NCBI GenBank assembly: GCA_030141605.1
Contig: JAQGDQ010001099.1
Coordinates: 1-27,500 of the forward strand
From: Tubiluchus corallicola
Taxonomy: Eukaryota; Priapulida; Priapulimorpha; Priapulimorphida; Tubiluchidae
Direction: 5' to 3'
Length of the DNA stretch: 27,500 nt
Position 1 is the stretch's first letter. Each line of letters begins with the position of its first letter. A program made the position numbers and the translations under genes. This document shows, in pieces, positions 19,606 through 27,500 of the stretch. Under the pieces are notes generated by a model, which saw only the letters and a program-made list of their open reading frames with translations, ran no database searches and was not told the DNA's origin.

Positions 19606-19856
19606 CTGCAAGCAAGTAAGAGAGGTCACAGTTACGTGAGAGGTCAGAGGTCACGTGTCGAGAGCTACGCCAGTACTGCGCTTCTTCTGGAGTAAAAATG
19701 TTTACTCATGGTTGCATGGATCTGCCCTTGCAAACCTGTTTCATACTGTACATTTAACTCTATGCAAAGGTTAAAGTACGTAATTTGTAATAAACAGACA
19801 CCCAGTTTGTTTTTTGGAAATTTTTTCTACAAGAGCATGTGCTAGTCATGGAAGAA

Positions 19857-19909
19857 CTAGTCTTTACACTTACGACTAGTCACCTCATAAGCGTAAGTGT
19901 AAAGACTAG
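19857..19909. repeat. 18-bp perfect inverted repeat at array edge (right arm)
   Basis: Bases 19857-19874 and 19892-19909 are perfect inverse copies. This mirrors 192-244. Confidence 0.9.
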
Positions 19910-21187
19910 AGCAACATACGACTAGTCACCTCATAAGCGTAAGTGTAAAGACTATAGCAATATATGACTAGTCACCTTATAAGTGTAAGTGTAAAGACTA
20001 GAGCAATATACGACTAGTCACCTCATAAGCGTAAGTGTAAAGACTAGAGCAATATACGACTAGTCACCTCATAAGCGTAAGTGTAAAGACTAAAGCAATA
20101 TACGACTAGTCACCTCATAAGCATAAGTGTAGACTAGAGCAATATACGACTAGTCACCTCATAAGCGTACGTGTATAGACTATAGCAATATATGACTAGT
20201 CACCTTATAAACGTAAGTGTAAAGACTAGAGCAATATACGACTAGTCACCTCATAAGCGTAAGTGTAAAGACTAGAGCAATATACGACTAGTCACCTCAT
20301 GAGCGTAAGTGTAAAGACTACAGCAATATACGACTAGTCACCTCATAAGCGTAAGTGTAAAGACTAGAGCAATATACGACTAGTCACCTCATAAGCGTAA
20401 GTGTAAAGACTAGAGCAATATATGACTAGTCACCTCATAAGCGTAAGTGTAAAGACTAGAGCAATATACGACTAGTCACCTCATAAGCGTAAGTGTAAAG
20501 ACTAGAGCAATATACGACTAGTCACCTCATAAGCGTAAGTGTAAAGACTAGAGCAATATACGACTAGTCACCTCATAAGTGTAAGTGTAAAGACTAGAGC
20601 AATATACGACTAGTCATCTCATAAGCGTAAGTGTAAAGACTAGAGCAATATACGACTAGTCACCTCATAAGCGTAAGTGTAAAGACTACAGCAATATATG
20701 ACTAGTCACCTTATAAGTGTAAGTGTAAAGACTATAGCAATATATGACTAGTCACCTCATAAGCGTAAGTGTAAAGACTCTAGCAATATACGACTAGTCA
20801 CCTCATAAGCGTAAGTGTAAAGACTAGAGCAATATACGACTAGTCACCTCATAAGCGTAAGTGTAAAGACTATAGCAATATACGACTAGTCACCTCATAA
20901 GCGTAAGTGTAAAGACTATAGCAATATATGACTAGTCACCTCATAAGCGTAAGTGTAAAGACTATAGCAATATATGACTAGTCACCTCATAAGCGTAAGT
21001 GTAAAGACTATAGCAATATATGACTAGTCACCTCATAAGCGTAAGTGTAAAGACTAGAGCAATATATGACTAGTCACCTCATAAGTGTAAGTGTAAAGAC
21101 TAGAGCACTATACGACTACCCACGAGGGTTTGTCTATAACTAGGCCAACTAGTCACCTCATAAGTGTAAGTGTAAAGACTAAAGACT
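19875..21187 (-). repeat. 46-bp minisatellite, ~28 copies, abutting the X5 donor
   Basis: The array fills most of the X5-X6 intron and reaches to within a few bases of the X5 donor (gtgagt, 21188-21193). In transcript sense the unit reads cttatgaggtgactagt, then tagtctttacactta. The exon-intron boundary itself reads cttatg|gtgagtagtcttt, so the unit resembles the splice donor region. A degenerate stretch at about 21115-21150 interrupts the array. Confidence 0.93.
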
Positions 21188-21193
21188 ACTCAC

Positions 21194-21370
21194 CATAAGT
21201 TCGTTGTGGCCCTTGTTCAGCAAGTTCTGGTAAAGCTTGATCTGTTCTAGAAAACTCTTGGGCGTGGTGTAGTTGTACCGACGATCGTTGGCCAGATAGG
21301 TCTTGCTTAGCTCGTTAACAGACGTGTGAACGTAGGCCATGAATAACGACACCGAATCCATCACTTCCGG
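21194..21370 (-). CDS. Dynein heavy chain exon X5 (AAA4 end to stalk base)
   Basis: The exon encodes 59 residues ([20 protein letters not shown] to NKGHNELM), phase 0 at both ends. Acceptor gtctcaattgcag; donor ATG|gtgagt. [33 protein letters not shown] is the near-invariant segment linking AAA4 to stalk coiled coil 1 in axonemal heavy chains. It joins X4 (EIEILS) upstream and X6 (SKIDRLES) downstream with no missing residue relative to the family. The exon is hemmed in on both sides by tandem arrays whose units resemble its own donor and acceptor. Confidence 0.97.
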
Positions 21371-22970
21371 CTGCAATTGAGACAAAAGTTTGGTTCATTG
21401 GTATTGTATGTTAACAACACTGAACAGTCTTAGTCATGGGGCTACAATTGAGACAAAAATTTGGTTCATTGGTACCGTATGTTAACAACACTGTACAGGC
21501 TTAGTCATGGGGCTACAATTGAGACAAAAGTTTGGTTCATTGGTACCGTATGTTAACAACACTGAACAGTCTAAATTATGGGGCTACAATTGAGACAAAA
21601 GTTTGATTCATTGGTACCGTATGTTAACAACACTGTACAGCCTTAGTCATGGGGCTACAATTGAGACAAAAGTTTGGTTCATTGGTACCGTATGTTAACA
21701 ACACTGAACAGCCTTAGTCATGGGGCTACAATTGAGACAAAATTTGGTTCATTGGTACTGCATGTTGACAACACTGAACAGCCTTAGTTATGGGGCTACA
21801 ATTGAGACAAAAGTTTGGTTCATTGGTACAGTATGTTAACAACACTGAACAGCCTTAGTCATGGAGCTACAATTGAGACAAAAGTTTGGTTCATTGGTAC
21901 CGTATGTTAACAACACTGAACAGCCTTAGTTATGGAGCTACAATTGAGGCAAAAGTTTGGTTCATTGGTACCGTATGTTAACAACACTGTACAGGCTTAG
22001 TCATGGGGCTACAATTGAGACAAAAGTTTGGTTCATTGGTATCGTATGTTAACAACACTGAACAGTCTTAGTTATGGGGCTACAATTGAGACAAAAGTTT
22101 GGTTCATTGGTACCGTATGTTAACAACACTGAACAGTCTAAATTATGGGGCTACAATTGAGACAAAAGTTTGATTCATTGGTACCGTATGTTAACAACAC
22201 TGTAGAGCCTTAGTCATGGGGCTACAATTGAGACAAAAGTTTGGTTCATTGGTACCGTATGTTAACGACACTTAACAGGCTTAGTTATGGAGCTACAATT
22301 GAGACAAAAGTTTGGTTCATTGGTACCGTATGTTAACAACACTGAACAGCCTTAGTCATGGGGCTACAATTGAGACAAAATTTGGTTCATTGGTACCGCA
22401 TGTTGACAACACTAAACAGCCTTAGTTATAGGGGCTACAATTGAGACAAAAGTTTGGTTCATTGGTACAGTATGTTAACAACACTGAACAGCCTTAGTCA
22501 TGGAGCTACAATTGAGACAAAAGTTTGGTTCATTGGTACCGTATGTTAACAACACTGAACAGCCTTAGTCATGGAGCTACAATTGAGGCAAAAGTTTGGT
22601 TCATTGGTACCGTATGTTAACAACACTGAACAGCCTTAGTCATGGAGCTACAATTGAGGCAAAAGTTTGGTTCATTGGTACCGTATGTTAACAACACTGA
22701 ACAGTCTAAATTATGGGGCTACAATTGAGACAAAAGTTTGGTTCATTGGTACCGTATGTTAACGACACTGAACAGTCTAAATTATGGGGCTACAATTGAG
22801 ACAAAAGTTTGGTTCATTGGTACCGTATGTTAACGACACTTAACAGGCTTAGTTATGGAGCTACAATTGAGACAAAAGTTTGGTTCATTGGTACCGTATG
22901 TTAACGACACTTAACAGGCTTAGTTATGGAGCTACAATTGAGACAAAAGTTTGGTTCATTGGTACCAATA
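21371..22970 (-). repeat. ~71-bp array amplifying the X5 splice acceptor, ~23 copies
   Basis: On the transcript strand each unit ends cttttgtctcaattgtag, and the exon-proximal copy is the real acceptor, cttttgtctcaattgcag|CCG. Copies recur every 70-72 bp (caattgag on the + strand near 21445, 21516, 21585 and onward to 22934). Variant blocks (for example cagtctaaattatgg) recur together, which suggests multi-unit duplication steps. Confidence 0.96.
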
Positions 22971-23526
22971 GGCTAATTAAGCTATAACTTAGGGCGCCAA
23001 AGTTTCAGGGTGTCACGTTTTAGAAAAATCCTTTTTCTCCTCGGAAAATGTGTATAATTTCACACTCACGCAAAGCGCGCATTTAATCACGCCACAGGCA
23101 GTTACTGAGAGCAGCTTTTATATAAGTGCAACATAACGAACAGGTGCAAGGTAGTAAACAACAATCAGTTGCACAGCCTGCTCAAATATAAGCGCTATGC
23201 AAAAGCATGTAATTAATAACGCCAACGTAGAAACTAGGTAAATAGTGTTTCTAATACACCACAAGTAATTATTTAATCTGCTCATTACATAAACAATCAT
23301 AAATTCACAATAGAGATGGGCGGGACAAAACTGTCAGCCTTGGGCGTCGTAAAGTGTTGATACGCCCCTGGGTAAGTAGGTCTTCGAAATCGGCCGAAAA
23401 TTTTACGTCGTTGTATGTCCCCTATGTTTGTTGAACGCGAGCAGAAACAGCCTGTACCATTGCTTGTAAATACATTATTCAATCATACAAATCAAAAGTC
23501 TAAACACACGACAAACGGCGACTTAC
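22971..23526. other. X4-X5 intron, 3' to X4; contains repeat A
   Basis: Apart from the ~240-bp repeat listed separately, nothing was recognised here. Confidence 0.5.
23095..23332 (+). repeat. ~240-bp direct repeat, copy A
   Basis: Shares long blocks with 24115-24345 in the same orientation (for example ttttatataagtgc, acataacgaacaggtgcaag, ctaatacaccacaagtaatt, tctgctcattacataaacaa). The two copies flank exon X4. It could be a dispersed repeat or a local duplication. Confidence 0.9.
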
Positions 23527-23688
23527 CGACAAAATTTCGATCTCGCCTATGAAGCGGCGGCTGACGGACACCAGCGCCTCTTGGGGCCATTCGTGGAACC
23601 AATCAATCGCCGTGCAGTTAACGATGGCGGGGAACTTTCGTCCGCGAATTCGCAGAGTCGCTCCCACGGGAGAAAAACACAGCACAAC
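23527..23688 (-). CDS. Dynein heavy chain exon X4 (AAA4)
   Basis: The exon encodes 54 residues ([20 protein letters not shown] to [10 protein letters not shown]), 162 nt, phase 0 at both ends. Acceptor ttttcattag; donor TCG|gtaagt. [28 protein letters not shown] and QEALVSVS are hallmark AAA4 sequences of axonemal heavy chains (sensor-I and arginine-rich region of the fourth AAA+ module). Neighbouring exon ends (RRMLK in X3, PEVMDS in X5) join in register. As the exon is in frame, its loss would leave the rest of the reading frame open. Confidence 0.97.
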
Positions 23689-23734
23689 CTAATGAAAACA
23701 ATATTGTATCGCTAGAGAAACGGCGTGTTTTCAC

Positions 23735-23880
23735 CCCCACCCCTTCGCCGTAATGGTTCTGTCCGTTACGAAGCCATTGCACACTGGCATCAATAAATAT
23801 GATGGGATGTAATGGTTTCGACAGTCTTGTAGGTGCTTTTTACCATCTCAGCACCTGTTCCACAGGCACGGAGGACGCAA
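23735..23880 (-). mobile_element. Diverged relative of the fold-back element
   Basis: In the appropriate orientation it shares ggaacaggtgct.ag.tggtaaa, aatggcttcgt and a gaggggggtcgaaaa-like run with the element at 2318-2486 and its flank at about 2270-2300. It is strongly diverged, so it marks an older insertion of the same family in the X3-X4 intron. Confidence 0.6.
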
Positions 23881-24114
23881 GACGAGCAACCTGGCAATTT
23901 ATAACTAAATTTTGCTCTGTTTTGACATGTTTATCTAACATGTTTATTCACGTTAACAATGCGTATGAGGAATACCCCACATTGTTGCGATACCCTCTTA
24001 AGTTTTGCTTATCTCACACAAAAACACAATAATACTTATGACATTAACAAACAAAACTCTTTGATTATGATATTTTTGTATTTGCAATGTCTGTAAAGGG
24101 CCACTTTTTGTCAC

Positions 24115-24345
24115 ACCACAGGCAGTTAACGAGAGCATCTTTTATATAAGTGCCACATAACGAACAGGTGCAAGGCTGCGCAGCCTGCTTGAATATACAT
24201 GCTATGCAAATACACGTAATTAATAACGCTAATGTAGAAACTAGGTTAGTAGTGTTTCTTTCTAATACACCACAAGTAATTGTTTAATCTGCTCATTACA
24301 TAAACAACCATAAGTTCACAATAGAGATAGGCGGGACAAAACTAA
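24115..24345 (+). repeat. ~240-bp direct repeat, copy B
   Basis: Partner of 23095-23332, with internal small indels. It lies in the X3-X4 intron, on the other side of exon X4. The remaining parts of the intron (23881-24114, 24346-24546) hold nothing recognised. Confidence 0.9.
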
Positions 24346-24546
24346 AACAGTATTTACAAAGTCACATTACTGTTGAAGCCGTTGGCGATCTTTAGAAACT
24401 CATCTATTTTACCAAAATACAGCAAGTCCCAGGAAAAGACCCAGAATACAGCAACTGTGAATACAGGCACACTTTCTACTACTGTATGACGACACCGGTC
24501 GTGTGCCAAGATTTACACGCAAATTCCATCTCAAATTGCGGAGTAC

Positions 24547-24657
24547 CTTTAGCATTCTACGAACTCGATCGATGAAGTAGCGCCAGCAGTTCTCACGGCT
24601 GTCTATCATGCCTTGCTGCCTGACTTCGTTCCTTAAAGCTCCGATGATGTTCTCTAT
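24547..24657 (-). CDS. Dynein heavy chain exon X3 (AAA4)
   Basis: The exon encodes 37 residues (IENIIGALRNEVRQQGMIDS to RVRRMLK), 111 nt, phase 0. Acceptor gttgtttag; donor AAG|gtactc. The ENIIGA.RNEV, SRENCW.FFIDRVRR pattern is characteristic of AAA4 in beta-type heavy chains. It must follow a glutamate codon (PDDE in X2), which fixes the unusual X2 donor. Confidence 0.96.
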
Positions 24658-24689
24658 CTAAACAACGAAAGAAATTAAGTAAAAAAGAG

Positions 24690-25010
24690 CTAATTAATTA
24701 ATTAAGATTATGAAATCTAATCTTAATTAAATCTAATTACTTAATAATTAATTAACTTAATTTAAAAAAAGATAATTAAGCGAACGAACACATAATCTAA
24801 TTAATTAATTAGATTTAATTATGAAATCTAATCTTAATTAAATCTAGTTACTTAATAATTAATTAACTTAATTTAAAAAGAGATAATTAAGCGAATGAAC
24901 ACATAATCTAATTAATTAGATTTAATTATTAAATCTAATCTTAATTAAATCTAATTACTTAATAATTAATTAACTTAATTTAAAAAAGATAATTAAGCAA
25001 ACGAAAGACC
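24690..25010. repeat. AT-rich tandem repeat, 3 copies of 107-111 bp
   Basis: Copies start near 24713, 24824 and 24931 (aaatctaatcttaattaaat), built almost wholly of TTAAT/TAATTA words with strong local self-complementarity. It fills most of the X2-X3 intron. Confidence 0.93.
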
Positions 25011-25084
25011 TTTTCTAATCATTAGAAAAATGTAATTAGTTTGCAGTTGCGAAAAAAATCCAAAATTTTTCTCCAGACACTCGC

Positions 25085-25240
25085 CTCGTCATCCGGGAAT
25101 AAATCCGGGATCTCTCCGGAAGCCAGCAAGTCGTTGATGAGGACCAGGAATTTCTCGTCGGCCACTTGAGCGTCCGTCATCAGAAACATGACGCCGATGT
25201 TCTTCAAGCCCGCTTTCAAGTAGAGAGCAGCCAGGTCGGC
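25085..25240 (-). CDS. Dynein heavy chain exon X2 (AAA4), GC donor
   Basis: The exon encodes 52 residues ([20 protein letters not shown] to [11 protein letters not shown]), 156 nt, phase 0. The acceptor is gctattttag. It follows X1 (GYGIPDLK) and precedes X3 (IENIIGA) as in the family; FLMTDAQV is the Walker B region of AAA4, and [18 protein letters not shown] is conserved. The exon end is fixed after GAG by the phase-0 start of X3, and the intron then begins gcgagt, a GC rather than GT donor. The nearest GT would shift the frame. Confidence 0.95.
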
Positions 25241-25310
25241 CTAAAATAGCAAAGTATTTCACATTCAGATTTGCTATTACATTTGCTATTACGTGTGCTA
25301 TTACTCGTAC

Positions 25311-25490
25311 ATTTAGCACAAACATAACGAGTTATACGATTACGAATTAACAATGCAATGCAGTGCTATGAGCATAGCAGAGGAAATAAACGTGGATAAG
25401 ACTTCATTAATGACATAAACAAGTAAAATTACGTTAATTGGAGCGAAGCAAATGATGTGAGAAGACGATAAGGAAGATGTTGATGATGAT
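25311..25490 (-). mobile_element. SINE/LINE-tail-like repeat, copy 3
   Basis: Shares acgagttatacgattacgaa, ttaacaatgcaatgcagtgc and gacataaacaa with the other copies. It is bounded by GAT triplets at 25480-25500. Confidence 0.6.
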
Positions 25491-25499
25491 GATGATGAT

Positions 25500-25720
25500 G
25501 ACAACAACAATGGTGATTTAGATTTATTTATTCATCCATTTAGCACAATGTAACAAAAGACAAGTTATACGATTACGAATTAACAATGCAATGCAGTGCT
25601 ATGAGCGTAGCAGAACAATTTAACCTACAAGCTTCGCTCAACTTGGATAAGACTAAATTAATGACGTGAACAACAACAAATACGTTAATTGGACCAAAGA
25701 AAATGGATGTGAGAAGATGA
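25500..25720 (-). mobile_element. SINE/LINE-tail-like repeat, copy 4
   Basis: A full-length-looking copy: gatttagatttatttattca, ttaacaatgcaatgcagtgc, agcttcgctcaacttgg, then caacaacaaatacgttaatt. It abuts copy 3. Confidence 0.6.
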
Positions 25721-25744
25721 TAATGATGATGATGCTGATGATGA

Positions 25745-25779
<35 letters not shown>

Positions 25780-25907
25780 ATGATGATGAAGATGATGATG
25801 ATGATGATGCTGATGTTGTTGATGATGATGATGATGATGATGCTGATGTTGTTGTTGATGATGATGATGATGATGTTGTTGTTGTTGATGATGATGATGA
25901 TGATGAT
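25721..25907. repeat. (GAT)n/(GTT)n triplet microsatellite
   Basis: Alternating GAT and GTT blocks like those at 11291-11642. It gives spurious open frames on both strands. Confidence 0.95.
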
Positions 25908-26016
25908 GATGATGACAACGATGGTGGTTTAGATATATTTATTCATCCAATTGACACAGTAAAACAAAATACAAGTTATAAAATTACAAATTAACAATGC
26001 ATTGCAGTGCTATGAG
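25908..26016 (-). mobile_element. SINE/LINE-tail-like repeat, copy 5
   Basis: Closest to copy 2 (gacaacgatggtggtttaga, catccaattgacacag). It is cut short at ctatgagtcagcc, so its head is missing. Confidence 0.6.
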
Positions 26017-26119
26017 TCAGCCTATTAGTTAACACCCCCGCCCCCCCGACTGTTGCCGCTTTGTCAATTTGAAAACAAAAATCTCTAGAATCAGCTGCGA
26101 TGAAGAAAGTTAAGCAAAC

Positions 26120-26282
26120 CTTTAGATCCGGAATTCCGTATCCCTTCCCGAGGGTAATTTGGAACACCTCCAAGCCAGCGATGTACGCAGCGAGACGAGC
26201 GAGGCTCTGCTTTCCGCTGCCTCCGACTCCGACCAGCAACGCGTTACCGCGAGGCGACTCCAAGATGCGACTGATGCGACAT
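26120..26282 (-). CDS. Dynein heavy chain exon X1 (AAA4 P-loop)
   Basis: The exon is 163 nt: one base completing a codon split with an upstream exon, then 54 residues ([20 protein letters not shown] to GYGIPDLK). Acceptor ttttttctcatgaag; donor AAG|gtttgc. GVGGSGKQ at residues 18-25 is the Walker A motif of AAA4, followed by [36 protein letters not shown] is near-universal in axonemal heavy chains. The previous exon lies beyond the 41-bp satellite, outside the window. Confidence 0.96.
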
Positions 26283-26379
26283 CTTCATGAGAAAAAAGTA
26301 ATGAAAAAATTTGAGAAAAGATGAAACTTGGAATAACTTTAAAGTAAGTTTGCGACGTAAACTATAGCCGCTTAATGTC

Positions 26380-27500
26380 ACTGTACTACACAGACTGTGT
26401 GATACACATTACTAATATGCATTCTAATGAACAGACTGTGTGATGCACATTACTAATATGCATTGTAATGAACAGACTGTGTGATGCACATTACTAATAT
26501 GCATTGTAATGAACAGACTGTGTGATGCACATTACTAATATGCATTGTAATGAACAGACTGTGTGATACACATTACTAATATGCATTGTAATGAACAGAC
26601 TGTGTGATGCACATTACTAATATGCATTGTAATGAACAGACTGTGTGATGCACATTACTAATATGCATTGTAATGAACAGACTGTGTGATGCACATTACT
26701 AATATGCATTGTAATGAACAGACTGTGTGATGCACATTACTAATATGCATTGTAATGAACAGACTGTGTGATGCACATTACTAATATGCATTGTAATGAA
26801 CAGACTGTGTGATGCACATTACTAATATGCATTGTAATGAACAGACTGTGTGATACACATTACTAATATGCATTGTAATGAACAGACTGTGTGATGCACA
26901 TTACTAATATGCATTGTAATGAACAGACTGTGTGATGCACATTACTAATATGCATTGTAATGAACAGACTGTGTGATGCACATTACTAATATGCATTGTA
27001 ATGAACAGACTGTGTGATACACATTACTAATATGCATTGTAATGAACAGACTGTGTGATGCACATTACTAATATGCATTGTAATGAACAGACTGTGTGAT
27101 GCACATTACTAATATGCATTGTAATGAACAGACTGTGTGATGCACATTACTAATATGCATTGTAATGAACAGACTGTGTGATGCACATTACTAATATGCA
27201 TTGTAATGAACAGACTGTGTGATGCACATTACTAATATGCATTGTAATGAACAGACTGTGTGATGCCATTACTAATATGTGTGTGTGTGACATTACTAAT
27301 ATGCAATGAACAGACTGTGTGATGCACATTACTAATATGCATTGTAATGAACAGACTGTGTGATGCACATTACTAATATGCATTGTAATGAACAGACTGT
27401 GTGATGCACACAATATGCATTGTAATGAACAGACTGTGTGATACACATTACTAATATGCATTGTAATGAACAGACTGTGTGATGCACATTACTAATATGC
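26380..27500. repeat. 41-bp satellite, ~27 copies, runs off the window
   Basis: The unit is gaacagactgtgtgatgcac followed by attactaatatgcattgtaat. It is very homogeneous, with gca/aca variants and a few broken units at about 27265-27300 and 27410. It lies upstream of X1 in transcript sense. The open frame on the - strand (27150-27461) is periodicity only. Confidence 0.96.

Larger units (their letters stand above)
11939..20110 (-). repeat. Right arm of ~8.4 kb inverted duplication
   Basis: This is the reverse complement of the left arm, with the same exons, transposon insertion, fold-back element and minisatellites. To its right the 46-bp array continues to about 21187, and the upstream exons of the same gene follow on the - strand. 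This arm is therefore the one shown to be contiguous with the rest of the gene. The arm is about 300 bp shorter than the left one, chiefly from repeat-copy differences. Confidence 0.95.
25241..26119. other. X1-X2 intron, filled with retroposon-like copies and triplets
   Basis: Nearly all of this intron is three copies of the SINE/LINE-tail-like family and GAT/GTT microsatellite, each listed separately. Confidence 0.8.

Noticed and set aside
1-20110. Exact fold-back (hairpin) sequencing artefact
   Set aside because: Arms are separated by about 3.5 kb of different sequence and differ by substitutions and whole repeat units, so a single-molecule fold-back does not explain them. Haplotype misjoining remains possible.
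27150-27461. 103-codon repetitive open frame on the - strand
   Set aside because: Created by the 41-bp satellite with three broken units shifting the frame. Not conserved across the array.

Overview
The window is eukaryotic nuclear DNA, almost certainly from an animal: a small set of conserved exons with consensus splice sites lies in repeat-filled introns. Every exon I recognise encodes one protein family, an axonemal outer-arm dynein heavy chain of the beta type (DNAH9/DNAH11/DNAH17 group). The species cannot be told from the sequence; an invertebrate with many intronic minisatellites and short DNA transposons fits.

Gene content in transcript order (my labels): X1 (AAA4 P-loop), X2, X3, X4 (rest of AAA4), X5 (end of AAA4 into the stalk), X6 and X7 (stalk coiled coil 1), X8 (start of the microtubule-binding domain, MTBD), X9a and X9b (two alternative versions of the MTBD core), X10 (end of MTBD into coiled coil 2). 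With one X9 version these join in frame into about 504 residues, roughly a ninth of a full heavy chain. No promoter, first exon, last exon or polyadenylation site of the gene is in the window.

Layout: a large inverted duplication dominates. The left arm (1 to about 8472) carries X6-X9b on the + strand. The right arm (about 11939 to 20110) carries the same exons on the - strand. The spacer (8473-11938) holds X10 on the + strand, two inverted Tc1/mariner-like elements, and triplet-repeat tracts with SINE-like copies. Right of the right arm, the - strand continues upstream through X5, X4, X3, X2 and X1 to a 41-bp satellite that runs off the window. In the exons I compared, the arms differ by only a couple of silent changes; their introns differ by substitutions and by whole repeat units (21 vs 17 copies of a 36-bp unit, 4 vs 1 of a 45-bp unit). 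They look like two alleles or a young duplication, not an exact fold-back. Neither copy can make a complete mRNA from this window: the - copy lacks X10 and the + copy is followed by the inverted arm. Either two haplotypes were joined head to head in assembly, or this is a real rearrangement.

Most notable biology: (1) X9a and X9b are tandem homologous exons of identical length (139 nt) and identical phases (0 in, 1 out), 73 nt apart. Joining both breaks the frame, so they must be mutually exclusive, and they swap the core of the MTBD. (2) Most of the larger introns carry their own private tandem array, and at least two (possibly three) of those arrays have units that contain a copy of the neighbouring exon's splice site.
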